Assembly (NCBI RefSeq): GCF_963668165.1
Contig: NZ_OY764212.1
Location: 744,001-808,000, forward strand
DNA from: Marispirochaeta sp.
GTDB taxonomy: Bacteria; Spirochaetota; Spirochaetia; JC444; Marispirochaetaceae
DNA length: 64,000 bases
Direction: 5' to 3'
Shown here: positions 34,671 to 42,916 of the stretch, piece after piece
How the letters are laid out: each line of letters starts with the position of its first letter
Position numbering within the stretch: the first letter of the stretch is position 1
Position numbers and translations under genes: made by a program
Notes under the pieces: model-generated
What the model was told of the DNA's origin: nothing
What the model saw: only the letters and a program-made list of their open reading frames with translations
Databases searched by the model: none

Positions 34671-35144
34671 TCATGGAATCAGCTGAATCCCCGCCAGACC
34701 GAAGTATACATGGGTAAGTTGAGGCAGGACTTCGAAATAGCGCCACAGAGGGAGCCTTACCAGGAAACGTCGGCCCAACAAAAAAGAATGGACCGTAAGC
34801 CGAACCGGATCATCGGTCTGGGACTGAAGACTGTAGAGAAATTCCCATCCACTGGTAAAAAAACCTCTTCCCTCCGAAAGATAAGATACTCCGGCCAGAA
34901 ATCCCGGGCCGTCGGTTTTCTCAGCGTCATCGTGATCGAAATCGTCATCATACCGGATAGCCTGAAAGCTTCCTCCGACCTTAAATTCCAGAATATCCGG
35001 GTATTCCGCGCTGCGGGAATATTCTCGCCGTCGATAAGGAGAGGTCATGTCGCTTTCCTTTACCTCCGCTGAAGCCGAGGCGACTACATTCCCCTGCTGA
35101 ACATCACGAAGACGCAGCAAACCGGGTATTATGATACCATGCAC
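34671..35144 (-). CDS. Hypothetical protein, possible beta-barrel fragment
   Basis: An open frame of 157 codons from a GTG, or 125 from an ATG at 35048. The composition looks protein-like on the minus strand: alternating aromatic and polar residues (PDILEFKVGGSFQAIRY, FLAGVSYLSEG, FFTSGWEFLYSLQSQ, VYFGLAGIQLIP) suggest outer-membrane beta strands. No signal peptide is seen and the length is short for a porin, so it may be the remains of a larger gene. No family was recognised. Confidence 0.35.
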   Translation of the reverse strand: MHGIIIPGLLRLRDVQQGNVVASASAEVKESDMTSPYRRREYSRSAEYPDILEFKVGGSFQAIRYDDDFDHDDAEKTDGPGFLAGVSYLSEGRGFFTSGWEFLYSLQSQTDDPVRLTVHSFLLGRRFLVRLPLWRYFEVLPQLTHVYFGLAGIQLIP

Positions 35145-35252
35145 ACGGCCGTTTTATACCGGATTTTTACCTCTCCATGAACTATATTGTAGCAAAACGG
35201 GATACGAGCTTAGGACCAGTTCCGTATAATCCATTTTCACAAGGAGAAAAAG

Positions 35253-35558
35253 GTGGCAGATTATACCTTCGATGGAACGACCCTTCGGGACAGCAGGGAA
35301 ACAAAGATGGGGGAAGTTGACAGAAACTACATTCGCGGCTGGAATGCAGCCCTTCTGGGACAGCTGGACCGGAAAAACATACGAGACCCGCGGGGAAAGA
35401 AACTGCTGGAGTTTGACGGCAAAACCGTAAAGGACGATCTGGGAAAAAAAGTCGCTACAATAAAGGAAATACAGGAAATAATCGACGGCGAAGCAGACAT
35501 AGCCCTGGTTGCAGCATGGTATTTTCTGATTAAAAAACAGCAGGCAAACATGACCTGA
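35253..35558 (+). CDS. Small protein of short beta-repeats
   Basis: A 101-residue cytosolic protein starting at GTG with a clear AAGGAG upstream and TATAAT at 35225-35230. It is built of short repeats of the form (F/L)DG-T-x-D-x-x-G-x-x-(V/L): FDGTTLRDSRETKMGEVD, then LDRKNIRDPRGKKLLEFD, then DGKTVKDDLGKKVATI. These suggest a small closed beta structure, capped by a C-terminal helix (DIALVAAWYFLIKK). Function unknown. Confidence 0.6.
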   Translation: MADYTFDGTTLRDSRETKMGEVDRNYIRGWNAALLGQLDRKNIRDPRGKKLLEFDGKTVKDDLGKKVATIKEIQEIIDGEADIALVAAWYFLIKKQQANMT

Positions 35559-35588
35559 TCTGAACAGCGGAGAGGCTCCGAGTCAGAT
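35558..35588. terminator. Hairpin between convergent genes
   Basis: An outer stem ATCTGA/TCAGAT (35558-35563, 35583-35588) and inner stem CGGAG/CTCCG (35568-35572, 35576-35580) overlap both gene ends. No long T tract. Confidence 0.45.
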
Positions 35589-36050
35589 TTCGCCCTCTTC
35601 CTCATCAGGTACAACCAGCACGGGGCAGTGAGCTTTCCGTATAACCTTCTCGGTAAAATTGCCGAGCATCCGGTTTATCACATTTGAGCCCGCTCCCCTG
35701 CCAATGACAATCAGACTGACAGACTCCTCCTGTGATTTGCGCAGGATCTCTTCTCCTACGTTTCCAACGGAAAAATCGGACGACCAGGCTATATCCTCAG
35801 GAATCGCAGGTGTATAGACCTCGGCTATCTTCCGATCAATGTCCTGCCTGGCTTTGGTATCGACGTCCTCTACCTCATAGATATAGGACTTCCAGAACTG
35901 AGCGTCGGGCTCAGGGATGGCATGAAAGATAATCAGCTCGCTGTCCTTGTTGGCAGCGGCGATATTCAGGGCGTAACGAAAAGCCCGCATGGCGTCTGTG
36001 TTAAAATCTGTACAAAAGAGAATTTTCTTAAAAATATTTCTGTGGGGCAT
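35583..36050 (-). CDS. Universal stress protein, UspA family
   Basis: A 155-residue cytosolic protein. It has the family N terminus KKILFCTDFNTDAMRAFRYAL and the C-terminal nucleotide-loop region VIGRGAGSNVINRMLGNFTEKVIRKAHCPVLVVP. The glycine loop is only partly canonical, so ATP binding is probable but not certain. It lies 12 bases after the TRAP large permease and is the last gene of that operon. TRAP-linked UspA proteins such as TeaD can bind ATP and modulate transport. Confidence 0.88.
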   Translation of the reverse strand: MPHRNIFKKILFCTDFNTDAMRAFRYALNIAAANKDSELIIFHAIPEPDAQFWKSYIYEVEDVDTKARQDIDRKIAEVYTPAIPEDIAWSSDFSVGNVGEEILRKSQEESVSLIVIGRGAGSNVINRMLGNFTEKVIRKAHCPVLVVPDEEEGEI

Positions 36051-36062
36051 CCGGTTCCTCCT

Positions 36063-37364
36063 TTAGTGAAGCAGTCCCGGCAAAAAGAGACACAGCTGCG
36101 GGACCAGAATCAGAATAACCGCGGAAACCAGCAGCATCACAAGGTACGGCAGAGCACCCTTGAAAATCACCGTCAGGGGTATATCCCGTTCGATGCCGCT
36201 GACTACATACACATTCACTCCCACCGGGGGCGTTATAACCCCCATCTGGGTTATAACAACGACAATAACCCCGAACCAGACAGGATCAAAGCCGAGTTCA
36301 AGTATAACCGGATAAAAAATCGGTATCGTCAGCAGAATAAGCGCCAGAGCATCAATAAAACAGCCCGCCACCAGAAAAAAGAGGATGATGATCATCATGA
36401 CACCCCAGCCCGGCAGGGGCAGGGAGACAAAAAACGAGGCAACCGCAAAAGGGATCCTGGAGACCGCCAGGAATCTGCCGAAAATAACAGCACCGGCGAC
36501 GATGAAAAAGATCATGCTGGAGGTGCGTACAGTCTCGAAGATTATCATCTTCATTTTATGCAGGGTCATCTCTTTTTGAAAGAAGGCTATACCAAAACTG
36601 CCGGCGGTACCCACTGCTGCAGCCTCTATGGGGGTAAAAAATCCGAAGAACATTCCACCCATAACCAGCAAAAACAGCAGCAGGGTTTCAATTACACCGG
36701 ACAGGGACTGGAACTTCTGCTTCCAGCTGTGGCGGGGTCCAGCAGGCCCGAGATTATCGTTCCGCAGACAGGAAAAGTAGATGGAAAAGCAGAACAGCAG
36801 GGCGATCAATATTCCGGGAACAATTCCGGCGAGAAAAAGATCCCCAATGGACTGTTCGGTCATAAGAGCGTATACAATAAAAACTACCGACGGCGGTATC
36901 AGCATTCCCAGAGAGCCCCCCGCGGCAACAGTTCCGGAGGCAAGAGAATCGGCATACCCGTAACGCTTCATTTCCGGCAGGGCCACAGCAGACATGGTAG
37001 CGGCGGTAGCCGGTCCGGAACCGCAAATAGCGCCGAATCCCGCGCAGGCCCCGACGGTGGCCATTGCAAGTCCACCCCGCAGATGACCGATCCATACGTA
37101 TGCGGTGCGGAACATGCGCTTGCTGATTCCTGCATGAAAGGCTATCTGTCCCATCATCACAAAAAGAGGGATCACCGTCAGGCTGTAGGACGAAAAGGTT
37201 TCATACAGGTCAGCACTGACCATGCTGAAAGCCGCCTTCGGATTGACAATCAGGGCAAACCCGATAACCCCGGAGGCGATCATGGCAAAGGCGACGGGCA
37301 TACTGGTTAACAAAAGCCCAAACAGAATCAGACTGCCGATAACACCGATTTCCACAGGACTCAT
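36063..37364 (-). CDS. dctM: TRAP transporter large permease, DctM family
   Basis: A 433-residue inner-membrane protein with about 12 helices. Signature stretches are MGQIAFHAGISKRMF, ACAGFGAICGSGPATAATMSAVALPEMKRYGY, GGSLGMLIPPSVVFIVYALM and TPPVGVNVYVVSGI. It drives sodium- or proton-coupled uptake with the small subunit upstream (overlap of four bases). The substrate is probably an organic acid or sugar acid; not resolvable from sequence. Confidence 0.93.
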   Translation of the reverse strand: MSPVEIGVIGSLILFGLLLTSMPVAFAMIASGVIGFALIVNPKAAFSMVSADLYETFSSYSLTVIPLFVMMGQIAFHAGISKRMFRTAYVWIGHLRGGLAMATVGACAGFGAICGSGPATAATMSAVALPEMKRYGYADSLASGTVAAGGSLGMLIPPSVVFIVYALMTEQSIGDLFLAGIVPGILIALLFCFSIYFSCLRNDNLGPAGPRHSWKQKFQSLSGVIETLLLFLLVMGGMFFGFFTPIEAAAVGTAGSFGIAFFQKEMTLHKMKMIIFETVRTSSMIFFIVAGAVIFGRFLAVSRIPFAVASFFVSLPLPGWGVMMIIILFFLVAGCFIDALALILLTIPIFYPVILELGFDPVWFGVIVVVITQMGVITPPVGVNVYVVSGIERDIPLTVIFKGALPYLVMLLVSAVILILVPQLCLFLPGLLH

Positions 37365-37843
37365 GGTTTGATAAACTCCTTCCCCGGATGCGTCAGATGA
37401 TACAGAAAAACAATCATCATCAGCACAAAGTTCAGACTGATCAGCATGGGAATCCAGAAGACCGGCAGTCCCAGATTGGGGAAAACCTCACCGGAGGCCA
37501 GCAGCGCGAGACCATGGCGATATACCTGTATCGTAACCACGCCAAAAATAATGATGGCCGATATACGCAAGAGAGAGTCCAGTATCAGACGGCCAAGTCT
37601 GCTGCATTTGTGATAGAAAAACTCAATGGCAATATGTCCCTTTACGGCGGTCAGATAAGGCAGCGCACAGGCAACCGCCACCGCGCCGCAGGCCCGGACT
37701 ACATCATACGCCCCGGTTATTCCGGTACCGAACAGCCGGAGCAGCACATCCGCCACGGTAATCCCCATCATGAGGAGTATCGCACCGCCGGCAATAACCG
37801 CGAAGCACTTTACGATTCTTCGGATAATCAAGAAAAACAGCAT
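37361..37843 (-). CDS. dctQ: TRAP transporter small permease, DctQ family
   Basis: A 160-residue membrane protein with four helices (CFAVIAGGAILLMMGITVADVLLRLF, VVRACGAVAVACALPYLTAVKGHIAIEFFYHKCS and two C-terminal spans), the normal DctQ topology and length. It lies eight bases after the binding-protein gene and overlaps dctM. Confidence 0.9.
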   Translation of the reverse strand: MLFFLIIRRIVKCFAVIAGGAILLMMGITVADVLLRLFGTGITGAYDVVRACGAVAVACALPYLTAVKGHIAIEFFYHKCSRLGRLILDSLLRISAIIIFGVVTIQVYRHGLALLASGEVFPNLGLPVFWIPMLISLNFVLMMIVFLYHLTHPGKEFIKP

Positions 37844-37851
37844 TGCCTGTC

Positions 37852-38862
37852 TTATTTCAGCATCGCCAGAAGATCATTTAAAAAAGCTTCCCCGGGCAGC
37901 CCTTTCTCTTCCGTGGTCTGAATATATTCGGCATAAATCGGCTCCATAGCAGCGACCAGGGCGCTCTGTTCCGATTCGGGCAGGGCGATAAAGTCCTTGC
38001 CCAGCTCTTTTACAAAATCCTCACCTTCCCGGTCACTCTGGTCCCAGGCTTCACCGTGTCTGTCGATCCACTCATCGCTGACTTCATTGATGATCTGCTG
38101 CAGATCTTCGGGCAGAGAGTTCCATGCATCCTTATTCATTACTGAAAACATGGCTGTCGTATAACCTATGGCCTTGGTATCCACCACGTAGTCAATTACT
38201 TCACCCTGCTTCCAGCCTTTCAAGGTCTCTATGGGACAAAAGGTCGCGTCAACAACGCCCTTCTGCAAAGCTTCGTAGGTGTCTCCCTGGCTCATGGAAA
38301 CGGGGGTACCTCCAAGAGCAGTTACGATCTTTGCCGAAAGCCCGGTGGCCCTGATCTTCATGGACGCCATCTCTTTCACGCTGTTAACGGACTTCTTTGA
38401 CGCCAGTATCCCCGGACCATGGGCGTGAAGATACAGTACGTGAACATCGGAGAGCTCTTCTGGTTCGTATTTCTTTACCATTTCGTTGGCAGCCCGTGTG
38501 GCCGTGAGGCCATCAGGATAGCCCACAGGCAGGTCCAGTCCTTCCAGCAGCGGAAAGCGGCCACGGGTATAGGCAAAAACGCTCATGCCGATATCCGCGA
38601 CACCGGAAACTACTGCCTCATAGGTCTGGGCCGCATTGGAGAGAGTCCCGCCATGAAACATCGTTATCTTGATTCGTCCGCCACTTCTTTCTTCTACCTC
38701 TTTTGCCCACGATTCAGCCGCATGGGCCTGCAGATGGGTAGCGGGAAAAAATACGGCATAATTCAGCTCATAGGTTTTTTCCGCTGCGGCTTCCTCTTTG
38801 GCTTTACTGCAGCCGGAAAACAGGATAAAAACAACAATCAGGATAACGATACATCTCTTCAT
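37852..38862 (-). CDS. dctP: TRAP transporter substrate-binding lipoprotein, DctP family
   Basis: A 336-residue binding protein. The signal ends at a lipobox (LFSGC), so it is a lipoprotein. The DctP domain shows YAVFFPATHLQAHAAESWAKEVEERSGGRIKI, SMKIRATG with the conserved Arg that contacts the substrate carboxylate, and DATFCPIETLKGWK. GGAGAG precedes the ATG at 38862, so the longer frame to 38898 is not used. It heads the operon dctP-dctQ-dctM-usp. Confidence 0.92.
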   Translation of the reverse strand: MKRCIVILIVVFILFSGCSKAKEEAAAEKTYELNYAVFFPATHLQAHAAESWAKEVEERSGGRIKITMFHGGTLSNAAQTYEAVVSGVADIGMSVFAYTRGRFPLLEGLDLPVGYPDGLTATRAANEMVKKYEPEELSDVHVLYLHAHGPGILASKKSVNSVKEMASMKIRATGLSAKIVTALGGTPVSMSQGDTYEALQKGVVDATFCPIETLKGWKQGEVIDYVVDTKAIGYTTAMFSVMNKDAWNSLPEDLQQIINEVSDEWIDRHGEAWDQSDREGEDFVKELGKDFIALPESEQSALVAAMEPIYAEYIQTTEEKGLPGEAFLNDLLAMLK

Positions 38863-38932
38863 TCTTTCTCTCCATTTTTTAGCACTTGACTTGTTCAAGA
38901 ATATTCAGAATCCTGAAGTGTTTCAATGGGTG

Positions 38933-38966
38933 AAAATAAAAGCGGGCGGAGGTAAATCCCCGCCCG
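38933..38966 (-). terminator. Terminator after the membrane-protein gene at 38995
   Basis: On the minus strand CGGGCGG (38960-38966) pairs with CCGCCCG (38943-38949) and is followed by CTTTTATTTT. Confidence 0.7.
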
Positions 38967-38994
38967 TCTTAACTCTTAATTCGTACAGTCGCCG

Positions 38995-39735
38995 TCAGGC
39001 CTCAACCTCCGGAGATGTCCCGCTCTTAAGATCCATTTCCCGGTAGACCCGGACAAGAAAGATTGTTACAAAACCAGTAAAAACCGCGAAAACAATCATC
39101 GACAGAACCACACCCAGAAACGGAATCAGACTGATAATAAAATTGAGCAGCCCCGTAAGAATGGCCAGTCCGATTATTACAAGAAAGGTAATAAACGTTG
39201 CACCAAAGTTTTTTCCCACCGTCTTGAAGCTCCTTCCAATGGCCTGAAAAGCCCCCAGGTTACTTACCACTACCGCTATCAAGGTAAACATAAGAAAGAA
39301 AGCCAGGATAATACCGGGCAACACAAGCAGTATCATACCCAGTCCAACAATAATCCCCATTAAAATGGATGCGATGATAACCGGAACAATACGAGAAACA
39401 ATCCGTGTCCATCCGCTCTTCAGGCTTGCATTTTCTCCTTTGAAAGCCAGATCCGCCATTCCGACGGTCATACTGTGGGTAAGAAGCCCCACAAACGCGC
39501 TTATTATGCTAAAGAGGAACATGCCTCCTGCCGCAGCACCTGCTCCTGCCAGGGCCTGCTCAGGATTAGCAGCAATCTGATCGGCAGACATCCCCTGCAT
39601 CATGGGAATCGCGGAGCCGACAAAAATCAATCCTACAAGGGCGGAAAAAATACTTGCCGCCAGCATTGGAATAAAAATGAGAGGGTTCCCCTTGGCCACC
39701 GCCAAACTTTCCTTGAAAATCTTACTTATACTCAT
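38995..39735 (-). CDS. Polytopic membrane protein with GPDPase-membrane-domain-like fold
   Basis: A 246-residue protein with about six long helices (NPLIFIPMLAASIFSALVGLIFV, MFLFSIISAFVGLLTHSM, VPVIIASILMGIIVGLGMILLVLPGIILAFFLMFTLIAVVV and others). The IVGLGMILLVLPGIIL-AFF...VV pattern resembles the membrane domain attached to some glycerophosphodiesterases and DUF4013-like proteins. AGGAGGC lies upstream of the ATG. Function unknown; it forms its own unit with a terminator. Confidence 0.65.
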   Translation of the reverse strand: MSISKIFKESLAVAKGNPLIFIPMLAASIFSALVGLIFVGSAIPMMQGMSADQIAANPEQALAGAGAAAGGMFLFSIISAFVGLLTHSMTVGMADLAFKGENASLKSGWTRIVSRIVPVIIASILMGIIVGLGMILLVLPGIILAFFLMFTLIAVVVSNLGAFQAIGRSFKTVGKNFGATFITFLVIIGLAILTGLLNFIISLIPFLGVVLSMIVFAVFTGFVTIFLVRVYREMDLKSGTSPEVEA

Positions 39736-39895
39736 ATCCTGCCTCCTGAAATTTTTTATTTTCTACTACTATCATAGGGCCATTTATATGCAGAGACAAG
39801 TTATAATTTATTTTCTTCCAGCGGCTGCGGAGCAACAAATACTGCAACTGAATACTGATCTTGCCCCAAAGCCTTATATTACGGATAATACGCAC

Positions 39896-40144
39896 ATGCA
39901 TGATTCCAACAGTTTCCGGGATAAAATGGCAAAGGGCTATGATATCCAGGCTTTAAAAACGTACAGCAAAGCATACCATGACACCATTGAATTGAGTAAA
40001 AAGTATCTTGACACAGACCAGACGGCCCTCGATCTCGGCTGTGGGACAGGAATAACCACACTGGAACTGGTATCATTTGTAAAAAAGATACTTCACCCAA
40101 AACCGGTTAACTGCTTTTTCGCCTGCAGGAACAGACCGATATGA
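39896..40144 (+). pseudogene. Class I SAM methyltransferase, 3' truncated
   Basis: The 82 codons begin MHDSNSFRDKMAKGYD and reach SAM-binding motif I, ALDLGCGTGITTLELV, then lose similarity and stop (CFFACRNRPI) before motifs II-IV. The usual length is 200 or more, so catalysis is impossible. The stop overlaps the start of the acetyltransferase gene (ATGA), which suggests that a deletion joined them. Confidence 0.65.
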
Positions 40145-40608
40145 ACCAGCAGCAGATAACAGAAATACAGATTCGGGAAGCACAGGAACAGGACCTTGCC
40201 GGAGTACTGCGGCTTTACCAGCATCTTTTACCGGAAGAAGACTTCAGCGCGATTGAGCAGTTTCGAAATACCTGGAAAACACTACTGCAGGCAGGAGACA
40301 TCCACAAAATCCTGGTAGCAGATACGGCAGACGATCTTGCAGCTACCTGTGTCCTATCAATTCTGCCGAATCTGACCCGCGGGCAGCGTCCCTACGCTCT
40401 TATAGAGAACGTTGTCACTGATCCGGTATACCGAAGAAAAGGCTATGGAAGGGCCCTTCTGCAAAACGCCATAGAGCGTGCCCACCGGCGTAACTGCTAC
40501 AAGGTTATGCTTTTAAGCAGCACAGACCGCATACATGCCCATGAGTTCTATAAATCCCTGGGCTTTGATGCTGAAAGCAAAACAGGCTTTCAACTGCGTT
40601 TGCCCTAG
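40141..40608 (+). CDS. GNAT-family N-acetyltransferase
   Basis: A 155-residue cytosolic acetyltransferase. It begins IQIREAQEQDLAGVLRLYQHL, has the strand IENVVTDPVYRRKGYGRALLQNAIERAHRRNCYKVMLL containing the acetyl-CoA loop (R-x-K-G-Y-G), and the terminal EFYKSLGFDAESKTGF. All core GNAT motifs are present, so it appears intact. Substrate unknown. Confidence 0.85.
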   Translation: MNQQQITEIQIREAQEQDLAGVLRLYQHLLPEEDFSAIEQFRNTWKTLLQAGDIHKILVADTADDLAATCVLSILPNLTRGQRPYALIENVVTDPVYRRKGYGRALLQNAIERAHRRNCYKVMLLSSTDRIHAHEFYKSLGFDAESKTGFQLRLP

Positions 40609-40660
40609 CCAAAGCGCGTATACCCCGCAAGGTGTACAGCACTCCCGTTTATCATGATAC

Positions 40661-42115
40661 TTACTTTAAGGATTCGACTACCTGCATCCGTTTGAATTTT
40701 GCTCCCAGCAGATTAACCGCCACGACCATACTGGTTGAGAAAAAGATCATTATAATCCCCAAAGCCGAAAGCCTGCCCCACAATCCGTCTTCGGAAAATC
40801 ACAGGATCTGTACCGCCAGCACCTCGGCACCGGGGCGGGAAAGAACAACCGACAGGGAGAGCTCCCGAAAAAACATTGTTGCCATAAGTACCCAGCCCGA
40901 TACAATTCCTGGAATTATAAGAGGAACAACGATCCTTTTCATCGTAGTCAGCAGGGAAGCGCCGCATACGGTGGATGACTCCTCAAGATGGCTGTGAATC
41001 TGTACAAAGGCACTCGTCATCGGACGGATTCCGTAGGGCAGATAGGTGGCAATGTATCCGAATAAAAGAGCCCAGATTGTCGCGTACAGAGGCGTACGGA
41101 CAAAGAACCACATAAATCCAACACCAATTACAATTCCGGGGAACGAAAGAAGTATATAGAAGCACAAATACCGGTAAGACTATCAGCAAAACCGAGAGTA
41201 CAATCAGAACGGCAAAGAGGGGTACCCTGGCTTTTTTAAGTTCGATAATCGTCGGCTTGAATCCCCGGCTCGAAATGGTTACGAACCTCTCACTCGAGGA
41301 GGTCAGGTAACGGTAAATATAGGTGGACATTACATAGATTCTTCCCGGCATACCAAGAACAGAAGGCACCGCGAAGGAAGCCAGCCCCCGGATAATGCAG
41401 AGAATAAAAGCTGCCATGATTGCCGGCCGCAGAACCGGAAGGGTAATCCTGAACAAGGTTTTAAGCGGTCCTCCCCGAAATACCCGGGACGGCTCCTCCA
41501 GGGAAACATCGAAGGAGGCGACAAACATCGGCTCGTTGGCAGCAAGACCTTTTACAAAATCCCACCACTCTTTCTCTGTAGCAAAGATGTTCTCCTTCAA
41601 ACCAATCAGCCAGGAGATGGTAGTGGCGTGGCTTTCCGGGTTGGCCATGACAATCTGGTTTTTCCACTTCGGGTCCGTCAGATCCTCATAGCGTTTTGGA
41701 ACATCCGCAGGATCCACCAGCTCGGTATTGTAAATCAAACCGACATACTCGATACCGAATAAATAGACGCCGTCGCGTTTTGCCCAGTCAGGATAAACAG
41801 CAGCAGCCATGGGGGTATAATCTACAATGACTCCCTGGTCTTTCAGAATTTCCATGACAAGCAGCGGGGCCTGAAGTACATCGGCAGCCAGTTTTCCGGC
41901 CTGGAACTCTGTAAGGACTGTTGAAATAAAGCGGGTAGTTGATATCCGGGTATATTCACCTTTGACCCCGGTCTTCTGCTGAAAAGCCTCCATTATAGGC
42001 TCAACAGCGGTAATGCTGGCGTAAAAGGACATTGAATCTTCCAGCTGCCCATCCTGGGCTGCGGCCGCACCGCCCTGCTCTGCTTCCCCGGCAGCGAAAA
42101 CAGGTGCTGTCGATT
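40661..42115 (-). pseudogene. Collapsed iron-type ABC importer: binding protein fused to permease, with frameshift and stop
   Basis: The 5' part encodes a FbpA/PotD-like binding protein without start codon or complete signal peptide (STAPVFAAGEAEQ, then SFYASITAVEPIMEAFQQKTG, ending near EKEWWDFVKGLAANEP). Near 41,510 it jumps into a FbpB-like permease at its first coupling loop (LEEPSRVFRGGPLKTLFRITLPVLRP). Near 41,165 the frame shifts and the second permease half continues (LSFPGIVIGVGFMWFF, the loop EESSTVCGASLLTTMKRIVVPLIIPG). A TGA at 40799-40801 breaks it, after which the same frame runs on to a normal end at 40661. No ATPase gene is seen. Non-functional. Confidence 0.8.
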
Positions 42116-42168
42116 AAATCATGGGGAAAACCTGATAAGAAGGAGTCTCCGATTATCCGGTCATGGGC

Positions 42169-42888
42169 TCAGGAGCCTTCCCCGCCATCGGGAACCAGGT
42201 ACTCCGTAAGATTCGGAAACTCCACCCCCAGCTGTTCCTGCAGCGTAAAACGGGTCAAATCGAAAACCCGGTTCACGGAATCAATAATCTCTGAATCTCC
42301 GCTGGCGACAATATCCGGAGCCTGTTTCAGTACCTCATCGGTATGATCGGCCAGCAGGACCTGAGATTCCCCGGCTTTGCCGGAGAGGCCGTCACGCAGT
42401 TCACGAGCGAGATCATGACTGTGGGTCAAAGGGGCATCGATATAGAGGATCAATTTTCCGGGAGACAGAGCTGACAGGGATCTGCATACAAGGATTCCCG
42501 CCTGCTTTCTGATCCTGTCGTTTCTGAATACTCCCCGCGACTCCGCAGCGTCCCGCAGCAGCCCGTCGGTTGCCAGATACAGGAACCTTCCACAGAGATA
42601 ATTGCCGACAGCCACTATCACATTGCAGGTGTCTACCCAGAGTTCGCAGCCGGTTAACTCTTCGGGCTCGAGGAGTTTTATCATGCGCCGGGAGGCACAA
42701 CCGGATGCAACAACCCCACGCATCAGGATAGACCGCTGTACCGCGGTCAGCCGAAAACGATTGCCGACAAGTTTGACTGTCTGCTTTACCGGGTAACCTC
42801 TTTCGGCAAGATAAAGCTGGTCAAGACAGGCCTGACGAAACTCGGGACATAACGGAGAATTGTCTTCCCGGAGATCACAACGTTTCAT
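42169..42888 (-). CDS. DUF434/DUF5616-type protein
   Basis: A 239-residue cytosolic protein. The N terminus ACLDQLYLAERGYPVKQTVKLVGNRFRLTAVQRSILMRG is the DUF434 signature. The C-terminal part (WVDTCNVIVAVGNYLCGRFLYLATDG, LILYIDAPLTHSHDLA, VVASGDSEIIDSV-like) resembles a nuclease-like Rossmann/PIN-type fold with conserved acidic residues. Function unproven. The first insertion sequence sits just upstream of its start (42917), which may alter its expression. Confidence 0.7.
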   Translation of the reverse strand: MKRCDLREDNSPLCPEFRQACLDQLYLAERGYPVKQTVKLVGNRFRLTAVQRSILMRGVVASGCASRRMIKLLEPEELTGCELWVDTCNVIVAVGNYLCGRFLYLATDGLLRDAAESRGVFRNDRIRKQAGILVCRSLSALSPGKLILYIDAPLTHSHDLARELRDGLSGKAGESQVLLADHTDEVLKQAPDIVASGDSEIIDSVNRVFDLTRFTLQEQLGVEFPNLTEYLVPDGGEGS

Positions 42889-42907
42889 ACCTCAATTATA
42901 CCCCGGG

Positions 42908-42916
42908 TAAAGATTA
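42908..42916. repeat. Left target-site duplication of the first IS
   Basis: TAAAGATTA, repeated exactly at 44158-44166. Confidence 0.85.

Noticed and set aside
35922..37310. Long plus-strand open frame (462 codons) over the TRAP genes
   Set aside because: It is antisense to a clear DctM and UspA, and its translation is rich in Gln, His and Asn with no fold-like pattern.
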